64,000 nt of DNA from Methanooceanicella nereidis (GTDB lineage: Archaea > Halobacteriota > Methanocellia > Methanocellales > Methanocellaceae). Location of the stretch: positions 186,001 to 250,000 of the forward strand of contig NZ_PGCK01000003.1 of assembly GCF_021023085.1 (NCBI RefSeq). The letters are read 5' to 3'. Shown piece after piece: positions 42,828 through 52,204 of this stretch; the stretch's first letter is position 1; each line of letters begins with the position of its first letter. Below the pieces are notes generated by a model that was not told where the DNA came from, ran no database searches, and worked only from the letters and a program-made list of their open reading frames with translations. Position numbers and translations under genes: made by a program.

Positions 42828-43478
42828 TCACTTTTGCGGCTTCATTATTATCTTTTCAAGTCTTTCCAGCTCTTCATCCTGGTGCTCTATGCCTTTCTTA
42901 AGGCTTGCCATGGTATTTTTCCATCCAGGGTTATCCTCAAGTCTCTTTTCAGTGTATATCTGAGATAACAGGACCAGTAACTTCTGGTTGGTACGGTTTT
43001 GAGTATAGATGCGCAGATACCTATCTTTCAGCTCTTCGATCATTTCACTTTTTACGCCCGATTTTCTTGCTATCTCGATAATGCGCTCCACTCTGGTCTT
43101 TGCCGTGAAAATGTCCTCGACCGCCTCTTTGAGCGTCGCAATGCTGACCGGCTTCATTATGTAGTTCTCGATGAGCTGAGCCCTGTCCCTGACGTCCTCA
43201 AGCGTAAGCGGCTTTGCGGTGACCATGATGATCGGTATTTCTTTTAATTGGGGGTCATTTTTTATCTCTGTGGCGACTTCCCAGCCGTCCATGTTTTCCA
43301 TCATGATGTCCAGGAAAATAAGGTCCGGCCTTTCGCCGGCGGCGACCTCTATACATTCTTTTCCGCTGTAAGCTTTGAGCGTCTCATATCCTATGTGCCG
43401 GAGCATTCCTGTAATGATGTCGACGATGTCGGACTCATCGTCCGTGACCAGTATTCTTTTACCTGAGGTTTTAGTCAT
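42828..43478 (-). CDS. Response regulator with receiver domain and helical C terminus
   Basis: About 216 residues from ATG 43478. The N-terminal receiver domain (1-125) has the acidic pocket VTDDESD, phospho-acceptor D57 in LIFLDIMM, Thr in MVTAK and Lys in YIMKPVS. The C-terminal ~90 residues are a charged helical region without a DNA-binding motif, so output is probably by protein contact. No histidine kinase gene is adjacent. Confidence 0.88.
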   Translation of the reverse strand: MTKTSGKRILVTDDESDIVDIITGMLRHIGYETLKAYSGKECIEVAAGERPDLIFLDIMMENMDGWEVATEIKNDPQLKEIPIIMVTAKPLTLEDVRDRAQLIENYIMKPVSIATLKEAVEDIFTAKTRVERIIEIARKSGVKSEMIEELKDRYLRIYTQNRTNQKLLVLLSQIYTEKRLEDNPGWKNTMASLKKGIEHQDEELERLEKIIMKPQK

Positions 43479-43607
43479 TGGTTCTTCTTCCCGCATAAAA
43501 GAGAATGATGCTTTTTCATATTATTTAACTGAAATATTATTTATAACTTTCAATATTACATTTAAAAAAGACAAAAAAACATATAATTTTTTTTAAATCC
43601 TTTTTTT

Positions 43608-43631
43608 AAAAGACCCGTAAATGGGTCTTTT
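43608..43631. terminator. Hairpin with T-rich arm
   Basis: AAAAGACCC-GTAAAT-GGGTCTTTT is a perfect inverted repeat at the 3' end of the gene at 43630 and could end transcription in either direction; AT-rich runs flank both sides. Confidence 0.5.
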
Positions 43632-44007
43632 ATTGTTTCTCGGGCATCTTTTTCATGATAAAACTGATAACTGCTCCCATAAGCATGCCTGCCACGGCGA
43701 ATGATGCCATTGTCGCATACGGATGAGCCTTTACGTTCTTTCTGATCATCTCTCTGTCTTTATTGACTTCCTGCTTTAATGCTTGCATAGTATATTTAGC
43801 CCTGGGAACTCCCTCAGACTCTATCATCTGTATGTCGTCCGCCGCCCTTTTCATGATATTCGCTATCCTGTACCCGACCTTTTCGCCGCTCTCTGCCATT
43901 TTTCCTGACATCCTGGAGCTCTTTCTCTCAAACTCTCTTGCGGCTCCTCTGAGCTTTTCTGATGCCATTTCTTCCCTGGGCCTTCTCAATTGACCAAATA
44001 ATGCCAT
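43630..44007 (-). CDS. Membrane-anchored helical protein, DUF883/YqjD-like
   Basis: 125 residues: a long charged helix region followed by a C-terminal membrane anchor (KAHPYATMASFAVAGMLMGA) and a Lys-rich end. This resembles ElaB/YqjD-type proteins in layout. Function unknown. It lies downstream of the Ech operon on the same strand but 158 bp away, so separate transcription is possible. Confidence 0.6.
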   Translation of the reverse strand: MALFGQLRRPREEMASEKLRGAAREFERKSSRMSGKMAESGEKVGYRIANIMKRAADDIQMIESEGVPRAKYTMQALKQEVNKDREMIRKNVKAHPYATMASFAVAGMLMGAVISFIMKKMPEKQ

Positions 44008-44165
44008 TCATGATCACCAGATATAATCTATTGTGCCGCACTATTAATCCTTATTAAAAGAAAAAATGCCAATATAACCCTATTTATAATAAAAAATCGA
44101 ATTTTTTTAAAGGAATTACAAGAATAAAAAGTACTTAACAAAAAATAATTCAGAGAACGCCGGGC

Positions 44166-44630
44166 TTACTCACCTGGCTTGTTCTCTGTCTTTCCGGGAG
44201 CATCCTTTACAGGCTTCGCTTCCGCAGGGTTACCCTCTGCAGCGGCTTTCTTCGCCGCGGCTTCAGCCTTGCGCTTTTTGATGATGGGCGCATTCTCGTT
44301 AGTGACCAGTGTGAATACCGTAAGCCTATCCGTAGAGGGCTTTGTGTATACCTCGTTCTGGATTATCGCGTTTGTCGGGCATATCCTTACGCAATAGCCG
44401 CACCTTATGCATTGGGTGTTCAGGTACTCTATTTTGGTCTCTTCCTTATGGATCACGATGCAGTCGGCCGGACAGGATCTCTGGCACAGCCCGCAAAGTA
44501 TGCATTTTGATCCGTCAAAGGACACATCTGCCCTTGTGCCCGGAAAATGCTGGTATGGCGTGAACGGGTAATTTGACGTGTAAGGCCTGCTTATCGCATT
44601 GTGGACTATGTTCTGCAATATCTTAAGCAT
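44166..44630 (-). CDS. echF: Ech hydrogenase subunit F, 2[4Fe-4S] ferredoxin-type
   Basis: Electron-transfer subunit between the hydrogenase core and ferredoxin. Cluster ligands are C43, C46, C49 and C53, then C74, C77, C80 and C84. The first ~115 residues match EchF/NuoI-like subunits. A ~35-residue C-terminal tail rich in Lys, Ala, Glu and Pro follows and looks like an extension of this lineage. It begins four bases after the echE stop and is the last gene of the operon. Confidence 0.93.
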   Translation of the reverse strand: MLKILQNIVHNAISRPYTSNYPFTPYQHFPGTRADVSFDGSKCILCGLCQRSCPADCIVIHKEETKIEYLNTQCIRCGYCVRICPTNAIIQNEVYTKPSTDRLTVFTLVTNENAPIIKKRKAEAAAKKAAAEGNPAEAKPVKDAPGKTENKPGE

Positions 44631-44634
44631 GATT

Positions 44635-45714
44635 TCACCTGTCTATGCATCCTATGCAAGGATCGAACGTTACCGTGATGAACCCTACGTCTGCCAGGTG
44701 ACAGCCTTTTACCAGCGGGACTATTCCCGGCGCGTTGCCGTACGTCGAAGTCCTGATCTTGACGCGGTCGAGCTCCTTTGATTTCTTGCCTCTTAGATAA
44801 TAGAACAGCTCTCCTCTGGGGGCTTCAACTCTCGCGAAGTGCTCGCCTTCAGGCAGTGCCTTTGACTTGACGAATATCTCGTCAGGAGTGCCGTCCAGCA
44901 ATGGCAGGCACTGGCGAATGATGTCAATGGACTGGAACCATTCTCTAACTCTGACTATGCTCCTGGCCCAGCAGTCGCCGTCCTTTTCTACGATAGGCTC
45001 CACCTTTACTTCATCATACATGATGTACGGGTCTGCATGCCTGACGTCATAAGCAACGTTGCTGCCCCTCGCGACCGGGCCTACGACCGCCAGGTCCCTG
45101 GCCAGCTTTTCGCTCATTATCCCTATGCCCTTCATTCTCTGCTTGATGGTGTAGCTGTTGACTATCATGTTCTCGAGGTCATGGCATTTTTTCTCAAGCT
45201 CATCGCAGAAGTCGCTCATTTCCTTTGCCATCTCGGGGCCGATGTTCCTCGTTACGCCCCCTACGATGTTATGCCCGTGTAACACGCGGTTACCGGTGAC
45301 CCTTTCGAATACGTCGAGAACCGACTCTCTCGTTCGGAAGCACAGCATGAACAGGTTCTCGAACCCAATGGCCTCAAGGGTAAGCCCTACCGCGAGTATG
45401 TGGCTGTGAAGCCTTTCCAGCTCGCATATGATAGTCCTTATGATGGTCGCCCTGCGCGACACCTCAAGGTTCATGGTCTTTTCTGCCGCAAGGCAATAAC
45501 ATGTCGAGTGGTGTGTGCTGCATATCCCGCAGACTCTTTCTGCAAGGTAAGGGCCTTTATTATAGTCAAATTCGAATCTTTTCTCAATGCCCCTGTGTAC
45601 AAAGCCTCCTTCATACTCAACGTCCTTGACGAATTCACCGTCGACGTTAAGCTTCAGCCTGATGGGCTCGACCCATACGGGGTGCTGCGGGCCGTACTGT
45701 ATCGTCGTCTTCAT
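44635..45714 (-). CDS. echE: Ech hydrogenase large ([NiFe]) subunit
   Basis: Carries the NiFe active site. The 359 residues have the N-terminal RVCGICSTHHSTC (C62, C65) and the C-terminal DPCIGC (C353, C356). The protein ends only three residues after the last Cys, so there is no C-terminal extension to be removed by a maturation protease, as is usual for Ech-type enzymes. It sits between echD and echF with one- to four-base spacing. Confidence 0.96.
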   Translation of the reverse strand: MKTTIQYGPQHPVWVEPIRLKLNVDGEFVKDVEYEGGFVHRGIEKRFEFDYNKGPYLAERVCGICSTHHSTCYCLAAEKTMNLEVSRRATIIRTIICELERLHSHILAVGLTLEAIGFENLFMLCFRTRESVLDVFERVTGNRVLHGHNIVGGVTRNIGPEMAKEMSDFCDELEKKCHDLENMIVNSYTIKQRMKGIGIMSEKLARDLAVVGPVARGSNVAYDVRHADPYIMYDEVKVEPIVEKDGDCWARSIVRVREWFQSIDIIRQCLPLLDGTPDEIFVKSKALPEGEHFARVEAPRGELFYYLRGKKSKELDRVKIRTSTYGNAPGIVPLVKGCHLADVGFITVTFDPCIGCIDR

Positions 45715-45715
45715 C

Positions 45716-46051
45716 TTATTTCCTCCTTAACGGGGCCGTTATGCTCTCATGCAGGAAGAAGCGACCGGGCACGCCTACAACATGCAGCCCGAACATCTCC
45801 GCAAGCTCGTTCTCGGCAATGTAAGCGCCCTGCATTATCGGTGTTATGCTTTGTACCTCTTCATTGCCTCCTTTTTTAGGCACTATCAGTTTTAAGACCT
45901 CTGACTTGCCTATGCCGGTGTGGAAAAAGTACAGGACCTCGATGTTCTCGCCTAAGTCTTGTCCGGCGATCGTTATGATGCGGGCTCCGCTCTCCTTTAG
46001 CCTCTTTACCTCTTTTAGCAATTCTTCCTGAGTCAATACTTTGATGTCCAT
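45716..46051 (-). CDS. echD: Ech hydrogenase subunit D (NuoC-like)
   Basis: A 111-residue subunit of the peripheral arm, related to the 30-kDa (NuoC) subunit of complex I but reduced. It contains LKESGARIITIAGQDLGENIEVLYFFHTG and a C-terminal half with MQGAYIAENELAEMFG. Its start overlaps the echC stop by one base. Assigned by family similarity and by its place between echC and echE. Confidence 0.9.
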   Translation of the reverse strand: MDIKVLTQEELLKEVKRLKESGARIITIAGQDLGENIEVLYFFHTGIGKSEVLKLIVPKKGGNEEVQSITPIMQGAYIAENELAEMFGLHVVGVPGRFFLHESITAPLRRK

Positions 46052-46521
46052 TACGCCACCCCCTTAGCCTTTGCCTTTTTATCTTCCAGGATCTTACGCT
46101 CTTTCTCATTCAGCATGTCCAGCGCGAGCACCAGCCCGTCTATGATGGCTTCAGGCCTCACGTTGCATCCGGGAACATAGACATCCACAGGAAGCACCTG
46201 GTCAAGCGCTCCGCAGTGCCCGTAGCATCCCTGGTATATGCCGCCTGTGCACGTACATGTCCCTACGGCCATGACTACTTTGGGGTCAGGCATCTGATTG
46301 TAAAGATTGGTGATGATCTCCTTATACTTCAGCGTCACGGGGCCTATCACGATCATAACATCGGCATGCTTCGGATTGTCCGTATTGTACACGCCGAACC
46401 TGGATACGTCATATCTCGGGGTCAGGCATGAAAGCAGCTCAAGGTTGCAGCCGTTACATCCGCCCGCGTTCACGTGAAGTACCCACGGTGATTTCTTTCT
46501 TGCGAACTCTATTATGCTCAT
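46051..46521 (-). CDS. echC: Ech hydrogenase small subunit
   Basis: A 156-residue small subunit with the proximal [4Fe-4S] ligands C22 and C25 (GGCNGCNLELL), C89 (VGTCTCTGG) and C119 (VPGCNVRPEAIIDGL). Related to NuoB of complex I. It overlaps echB by four bases and echD by one. Confidence 0.95.
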   Translation of the reverse strand: MSIIEFARKKSPWVLHVNAGGCNGCNLELLSCLTPRYDVSRFGVYNTDNPKHADVMIVIGPVTLKYKEIITNLYNQMPDPKVVMAVGTCTCTGGIYQGCYGHCGALDQVLPVDVYVPGCNVRPEAIIDGLVLALDMLNEKERKILEDKKAKAKGVA

Positions 46522-47402
46522 ACGATCCAGCTCCCTGTAACGATAATGTATGCGAGGTTAATTATCAACAATATCATTCCAACTATGTATACTTGTTTGA
46601 GCATCTGGTCGACGCGCAGCCTGGCCGTCGCGTTGTCCACTACCAGCGAGAACAGGAAGGCGAACACCATCAGGCCTATCCTGATGGGCCAGCTCTGTAC
46701 GTAGAATAGCCCTATGAACCACAGTACGAAGAACATCTCGAAGAAGTGTCCTGTTTCTACTATGGCCAGATATTTGCCGGCGAACTCGATCGTCGGGCCC
46801 TGGGCTATTTCGCTATGGGCGGTCGATATGTCGAACGGAGATTTCCTGAACTTTATCGGGAGTATGACCAGCAGGGCTAAGAACGCCAGGGGAAGCGTGA
46901 ACAGCAGGGGCTGTGACGCATCAAATATTGCTTCGACCTCGAAGCTTCCGGTGACCAGCCTTATCATGAACACTATCAGGAGCAGTATCGGCTCGTATGT
47001 CATCATCTGCATAAGCTCTCTCGTGGCTCCCACGAAGCTGAACTGGGACCTTGCGCTGTATCCGGCAAGCACCAGGAATATGAATGACAGGCCGAACACG
47101 AAGGTGACAACGAGCAGGTCATACTGGAACAGCAGCAGTGCCGTGCTCAAGACGACCGTTGAGGAATATGCCGATCCGAACACCAGGTAGCTCCTGTTGA
47201 CTATCTTATCCTCTTTTCCGAACAGCTTCAGCATATCGTAGAACGGCTGAACGATCGGCGGACCACGCCTGTTCTGGAGCCTCGCCGTGAGCTTTCGGTC
47301 AATACCTATCAGAAGGCCTCCGATTATCGGTGATAATATCAGCAGGATAGTCGGTAAGATGTAGGGATATGCCCATGAGAATTGCGTTGTCGTCTCCATC
47401 AT
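46518..47402 (-). CDS. echB: Ech hydrogenase membrane subunit B (NuoH-like)
   Basis: A 294-residue integral membrane protein, about eight helices, of the NuoH/HycD family, which connects the soluble arm to the ion-translocating membrane arm. Signature stretches are RLQNRRGPPIVQPFYDMLKL, a GATRELMQMMTYEP segment and PFDISTAHSEI. The start overlaps the echA stop. Confidence 0.95.
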   Translation of the reverse strand: MMETTTQFSWAYPYILPTILLILSPIIGGLLIGIDRKLTARLQNRRGPPIVQPFYDMLKLFGKEDKIVNRSYLVFGSAYSSTVVLSTALLLFQYDLLVVTFVFGLSFIFLVLAGYSARSQFSFVGATRELMQMMTYEPILLLIVFMIRLVTGSFEVEAIFDASQPLLFTLPLAFLALLVILPIKFRKSPFDISTAHSEIAQGPTIEFAGKYLAIVETGHFFEMFFVLWFIGLFYVQSWPIRIGLMVFAFLFSLVVDNATARLRVDQMLKQVYIVGMILLIINLAYIIVTGSWIV

Positions 47403-49309
47403 ATTAACACCGCCAGGAAGAGGGCTATCATAAGCAATACTCCGATCGGGTCGAGGTATTTGAAGAGCTTTTCCTCTCCTATCATGTCTTCAAAGTATCC
47501 GCCCCCTAGCTCAGGCTCGACACCCGTGCCGCAGGACCATGGTTCCGATATCGACGTCTTTGGCACTTTTATCAGCACTAAAGGCACCAGTATTATCAGC
47601 AGGAATATTATCAGGAAGCTTAGCGGAGAGAACCCGCCTATGGCGCTCTGTATCGTAGGCCCGAAGATTAGCTGTGAAGGCTCGATCCCGTAAATGGCCG
47701 GCAGCTTGATCAGGCTATTGAAGAACGCCGTCGATAATGCCACGGATATGAAGATCCCTGCAGTAAGGACCAGCAAGGGCAACTCCATGTACCAGTCCCT
47801 GTGGGCCGGTTTATCCGATTTATCCAGCGGCCTGGCTGCAAGAAGCTTACCTGCCCATCTGGCGTAGTAGAACACCGAGAAGATGCTTCCGAATATTATG
47901 AAGAATATGTCAATCAGCGAAAAGCTTACCTGGCTGAAAGTGGACACCGACTGGAAAGCCAGCCATTTGCCCACGAATATGCCGAACGGTGGAGCCATAA
48001 GGGAAATGAGGCCTATCACCGTGATCAGCGCTACAAGGGGCATCTTCTTGATCAGGCCTTCCATGGCCTCTATGCTCCTTGAGCCGATGTCATGCTGGAT
48101 CTTGCCCACGCAAAGGAAAAGCAGACCTTTCGACACCGCGTGGAAGACCAGCAGGGCTACCGCCGCTGTAAGGGCTAAAGCAGTATTTATGCCGGCGCAC
48201 AAAGCTATCAGTCCAAGATAGCTTATGGTCGAATACGCGAGTATGCGTTTTGAGTCGGTCTGCGAGATAGCGAGAAGGGCGCAGAACATGAAAGAGAAGC
48301 CGCCGATCACCGCTATCGTGGTCGAGACCGCAGAGCCGATTATGAATGGGGCTATCCTTATCAACAGGTACACTCCCGCGTTCACCATCGTCGATGAGTG
48401 TAATAAGGCGGATACTGGTGTAGGGGCTACCATCGCTCCGGTCAGCCATGAATTGAACGGCATTATGGCGGACTTCGTCATCGCGCCGAATGCCAGGCAT
48501 GCGAACGGTAACACGATCGCGGATGCCGGCAGGAATGACAGCGGTCCAGGAAGCGTGCCGTTCGCGGCGATCAGTTCGGACAGGTATTTTGTGCCATACA
48601 TCGATTCTATGAGCAATATGCCCGTTATCAGGGCGACGCCTCCGAGCAGGTTCATCCACAATGCCCTGTCGGATGCCTTGATTGACTCTTCGTTGCGGTA
48701 GTGGCGTATCAAAAGGAATGAACACAGCGTCGTGCCTTCCCAGAAGAAGAACAGCCATGTAAGGTCGTTCGTGAAGACCAGGGCGTTCATTATGCCCAGG
48801 AATCCCATCATGACCAGGAAAAATGGCGCGGGTCTCTTATCATCCTTCATATATCCTATGGAATATATCAGGATAGCTGAGCCGATCAATGATACTATCA
48901 GGCACATCACTATGGCCAGCTCATCGATGACGAACGTGCTAACGCCCGCGTGCTCTGTCCCCGGCATCAGGAACTCGACGTACGTGAGCGGTATGAGCTG
49001 AAGGATTACAAGGGCGACTGCCTTGTATTCTTTATCCTTGATACCGAACCATAAAAGTGTTAATAATAACAGATAATCAAGTAATATTATAATAGGCGAA
49101 ATTGGTATCGTTACGCCCGCAAGGTCTATTGATTCAACGGCCAGTTCCACCGGGCCGCCGGCCAGCACCAACAGGGACGCTACCGACAGTACCACTGCAC
49201 ATAATATTATGATATATTTCTTAATATTATAGCCGGGCACCAGGTAGGTTATTATGCCGAGTAATATCGGCACTATTATCGTAAGTATTAGCAGTAATGA
49301 TCCTTCCAT
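47399..49309 (-). CDS. echA: Ech hydrogenase membrane subunit A (NuoL-like)
   Basis: The 636-residue ion-translocating subunit of the NuoL/Mrp-antiporter family, about sixteen helices. Conserved parts include FWEGTTLCSFLLI, KSAIMPFNSWLTGAMVAPTPVSALLHSSTMVNAGVYLL-type core (seen as PFNSWLTGAMVAPTP and LLHSSTMVNAG) and HAVSKGLLFL. It is the first gene of the operon. An AT-rich 415-bp region upstream contains TTTATATATCATG on the coding strand, a candidate TATA box. Confidence 0.95.
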   Translation of the reverse strand: MEGSLLLILTIIVPILLGIITYLVPGYNIKKYIIILCAVVLSVASLLVLAGGPVELAVESIDLAGVTIPISPIIILLDYLLLLTLLWFGIKDKEYKAVALVILQLIPLTYVEFLMPGTEHAGVSTFVIDELAIVMCLIVSLIGSAILIYSIGYMKDDKRPAPFFLVMMGFLGIMNALVFTNDLTWLFFFWEGTTLCSFLLIRHYRNEESIKASDRALWMNLLGGVALITGILLIESMYGTKYLSELIAANGTLPGPLSFLPASAIVLPFACLAFGAMTKSAIMPFNSWLTGAMVAPTPVSALLHSSTMVNAGVYLLIRIAPFIIGSAVSTTIAVIGGFSFMFCALLAISQTDSKRILAYSTISYLGLIALCAGINTALALTAAVALLVFHAVSKGLLFLCVGKIQHDIGSRSIEAMEGLIKKMPLVALITVIGLISLMAPPFGIFVGKWLAFQSVSTFSQVSFSLIDIFFIIFGSIFSVFYYARWAGKLLAARPLDKSDKPAHRDWYMELPLLVLTAGIFISVALSTAFFNSLIKLPAIYGIEPSQLIFGPTIQSAIGGFSPLSFLIIFLLIILVPLVLIKVPKTSISEPWSCGTGVEPELGGGYFEDMIGEEKLFKYLDPIGVLLMIALFLAVLI

Positions 49310-49724
49310 ATGCTACACCAGGCAATGAATGAATATACATTTACAATCATGATATATAAATTGAATGATAGGCACTATTAGACTCAATTTGGTATTATTA
49401 TTCAAAAATATGTGATATTAATGGTTAAATCAGCAAAATATGCTTTTATAATATTTTAAAATCATTTTTAATCTAAATTTATCGTTTAAAATCCTCAAAG
49501 TTCAGCAACACTGTCATATGCTAACACATAATAATATTTTATATGGTCTGGAAAATTTTAACCTTATTATTCGCCTTATTTTAAATAATGGAGACATATT
49601 TTATCTTATCTTTTATAAAAAATGTCATAAAATCCTCATTTTTCATTTAATATTACTTTGCTTTATATACATGCAGGATACTTTTTGGGTAATGGTTAAA
49701 TTCACCACGGGATAAATAGGATAT
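49310..49724. other. AT-rich divergent intergenic region upstream of ech
   Basis: These 415 bases separate the divergent ech operon and the HAD phosphatase gene. It is very AT-rich. A 65-codon open frame (49518-49715) has neither a ribosome site nor protein-like composition. The ech promoter should lie near 49340-49365, where a TATA-like sequence is seen on the minus strand. Confidence 0.5.
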
Positions 49725-50396
49725 ATGAATAACATCCGGCTGGTAGTAAGTGATTTCGATAGGACCTTTACGGATGGCTCACTGTACTTTGCCCCTGATC
49801 TGATAGATGCTATCCTTAACCTTAAAAGAAAAGGGGTGCGATTTTCTATAGTGTCCGGAAGGAAATTTTCTTTTATGCGGGATATTTTCGATGATATGGG
49901 ACACTTTCTGGATTCTTTCGTCGCCGAGAACGGATGTGTCGGCTTTTTCGAAGACAGGAAACATTTCCTGTGTGAAGAGGTCGACCGGGATAAACTCCTA
50001 AAAAGACTTGAACGGAAGAATGTACCTTACGATGCCGGTGATGTCGTAGTATCGGTCCATCACGGTTATGGGAAGGAACTGGACGAGTCCTTAAAGAGTA
50101 TGGAAAACATGTTCCATGTCATTAAAAACGTGGACTCACTGATGGTGCTTCCTTACGGGGTGTCTAAGGGTACTGGCGTGAAGTGGCTGTCCGGACTGTA
50201 CGGTGTATCTGCTACAGAAACGGCGTGTATCGGTGATGCCGAGAACGATCTGGAAATGAGGGAGTATTGCTGCATGCTCGGTGCGGTCTCGAACGCGCTT
50301 CCTTCCATGAAAGAAAAAGCCGATTACGTGACCCGCGGCATGTTCGGGAACGGTCTGAAAGAATTTTTAGAGTTCATTAATAATAATCACGGCTAA
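49725..50396 (+). CDS. HAD-superfamily phosphatase, archaeal phosphoglycolate phosphatase type
   Basis: The 223 residues match the archaeal (TA0175-like) HAD IIB group. Motif I is VSDFDRTFTDG, motif II is SIVSGR, a Lys-containing motif III lies in PYGVSKGTGV, and motif IV is CIGDAENDLEM. A cap domain lies between motifs II and III. The usual reaction is 2-phosphoglycolate to glycolate, but a sugar-phosphate phosphatase is equally plausible next to GH15 and GT4 genes. Confidence 0.83.
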   Translation: MNNIRLVVSDFDRTFTDGSLYFAPDLIDAILNLKRKGVRFSIVSGRKFSFMRDIFDDMGHFLDSFVAENGCVGFFEDRKHFLCEEVDRDKLLKRLERKNVPYDAGDVVVSVHHGYGKELDESLKSMENMFHVIKNVDSLMVLPYGVSKGTGVKWLSGLYGVSATETACIGDAENDLEMREYCCMLGAVSNALPSMKEKADYVTRGMFGNGLKEFLEFINNNHG

Positions 50397-50440
50397 TATA
50401 TACAATAAATTTTATTATAATATTCGCTCAACCTTATTCT

Positions 50441-52204
50441 ATGTACGGCATCATAGGTAACGGCGAGACCTGCGCCTTCATCAGTGTCTTTAGCTCACTT
50501 GACTGGCTTTGTCTGCCGGCGTTCGATTCTCCCACGATGTTCGCACGGGCACTGGACAGTTCCGAGGGCGGATGCATCAAGCTTTCATATGAGCTTGGAG
50601 GATCGATACTGCCGCTGGAGAGCGGGGAGCAGAGGTATATCGAGGATACCAATATCCTCGAGACCACGACACGTGTAGGCAGCGACATGATAAAGGCGAT
50701 AGATTTCATGCCCTTCGGCAAGCATTCCCTGTGGCGTATCCTGGGCATTTCCGGCCCTGACCGCTTTAAGCTGTACATGGACGTCGATGCGCGGCCTGAC
50801 TATAATCGCAAGGCTCCACGGATCGAGATGATCGAAGCCGGTATGATGGTCTCTTCTCCCGGACAGGCTTTATACATAACGTCCGCCGAAAATGCTGTGA
50901 TAAGGAAGAACAGGATCATATTCTCTATCGAACCGCCTGTGACCGTTCCCGTACTGATGACATACGGTCGCGATACTAATGAGGCAATAAAGGAGTTCAA
51001 AGGTTCACCCGGGCATACTGAAGATTATCTGGCCGAAGTGAGGTTCTGGAGGGATTACATGTCCGGGGCCACACCGATATTCGAGCTTAACCCCAGGCTT
51101 CATTATTTTTATATGCGTTCTCTTCTTGTCCTAAAACTTCTTGTATACAATGACACAGGGGCCATACTTGCCGCTCCGACCTCGTCGTTCCCCGAGACCA
51201 TCGGCGGAGAGCATAACTGGGATTACCGCTTTTGCTGGGTAAGGGACGGGGCGTATAGTTCTGAAGCTTTTGCGCTTGCCGGAATGTACGAAGACTCGAG
51301 GAGAATACTTGATTTTCTCCTTAATATCGTTAACCTTAAGGGGAAGCCCTACCCGTATCCGCTAGTATCCATCTACGGCGACCTTACCGGGACCGAAGAA
51401 GTATTGCTGGACAGCCTTACGGGCTTCGGCAACAGCCGTCCGGTAAGGATCGGAAATAAGGCCGTAGAGCAGAAGCAGAATGACATGGAGGGGGAGGTAA
51501 TACATGCGATATACACTTATTACAAATATTCCCGGGACACCTCTTATGTAAAACGAAACTTCGACAGGATAAAAAAGATAGTGGACTATTCGAAGAGGCA
51601 CTGGATGGAAAAGGACGCCGGCATATGGGAGTTCCGCAGAGAATACATGAACTACGTGCATAGTAAGACCATGTGCTGGGCGGCACTGGAATATGGCAGC
51701 AGGCTCGCGTCGCTGCTGGATATGGACAGTCTGGTCGATGAATGGCGAAAAGAGGCCGAAAAAGTAAAGGCCGACATCATCGAAAAAGGCTGGTCCGAGC
51801 GAAGAAAATGCTTTAAGCGGGCATACGAGGATGCCGCCTACGACGCGTCGGTCCTGGCGATCCCTCTCATGAACATGCTACCTGTCACCGACCCTATGGT
51901 AAAGATGACAGTAAAGAGCATCACTGATAACCTGGGGACCGGAGGTCTCCTGAAAAGGTTCCAGGACGAGACGGGGGCTTTCATGCTGGCATCATTATGG
52001 CTGGCCCAGGTAATGATGAAAAAAGGGAAAGTGGTGAACGCGATGGAGATCATTAACAGGGCGGCCAGGTATGCATCCAGCGAGCTCGGACTGTTTGCCG
52101 AAGAGTACGACATGTACTACAGGCGCCTTGTAGGGAACATCCCTCAGTCCTTCTCGCATGAGGAGTTTATCCGGTCCGTGCATTATTTACTCGGTAAGGA
52201 GTGA
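50441..52204 (+). CDS. GH15 glucoamylase-like glycoside hydrolase
   Basis: The 587 residues have the two-domain GH15 layout: an N-terminal beta-sandwich (about 1-215) beginning YGIIGNGETCAFIS, and a catalytic (alpha/alpha)6 barrel with GGEHNWDYRFCWVRDGAYS near 250-270, WEFRREYMNYVHSKTMCWAAL and GTGGLLKRF. Predicted to release glucose from glycogen-like polymers or to hydrolyse trehalose; the two cannot be separated here. It seems leaderless, with a TATA-like TTTATTATAAT at 50409-50419. Its 3' end overlaps the convergent GT4 gene by 18 bp. Confidence 0.9.
   Translation: MYGIIGNGETCAFISVFSSLDWLCLPAFDSPTMFARALDSSEGGCIKLSYELGGSILPLESGEQRYIEDTNILETTTRVGSDMIKAIDFMPFGKHSLWRILGISGPDRFKLYMDVDARPDYNRKAPRIEMIEAGMMVSSPGQALYITSAENAVIRKNRIIFSIEPPVTVPVLMTYGRDTNEAIKEFKGSPGHTEDYLAEVRFWRDYMSGATPIFELNPRLHYFYMRSLLVLKLLVYNDTGAILAAPTSSFPETIGGEHNWDYRFCWVRDGAYSSEAFALAGMYEDSRRILDFLLNIVNLKGKPYPYPLVSIYGDLTGTEEVLLDSLTGFGNSRPVRIGNKAVEQKQNDMEGEVIHAIYTYYKYSRDTSYVKRNFDRIKKIVDYSKRHWMEKDAGIWEFRREYMNYVHSKTMCWAALEYGSRLASLLDMDSLVDEWRKEAEKVKADIIEKGWSERRKCFKRAYEDAAYDASVLAIPLMNMLPVTDPMVKMTVKSITDNLGTGGLLKRFQDETGAFMLASLWLAQVMMKKGKVVNAMEIINRAARYASSELGLFAEEYDMYYRRLVGNIPQSFSHEEFIRSVHYLLGKE

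Noticed and set aside
49518-49715. 65-codon hydrophobic open frame upstream of the HAD gene
   Set aside because: It lies in very AT-rich sequence that produces Leu/Ile/Phe-rich frames by chance; no ribosome site.
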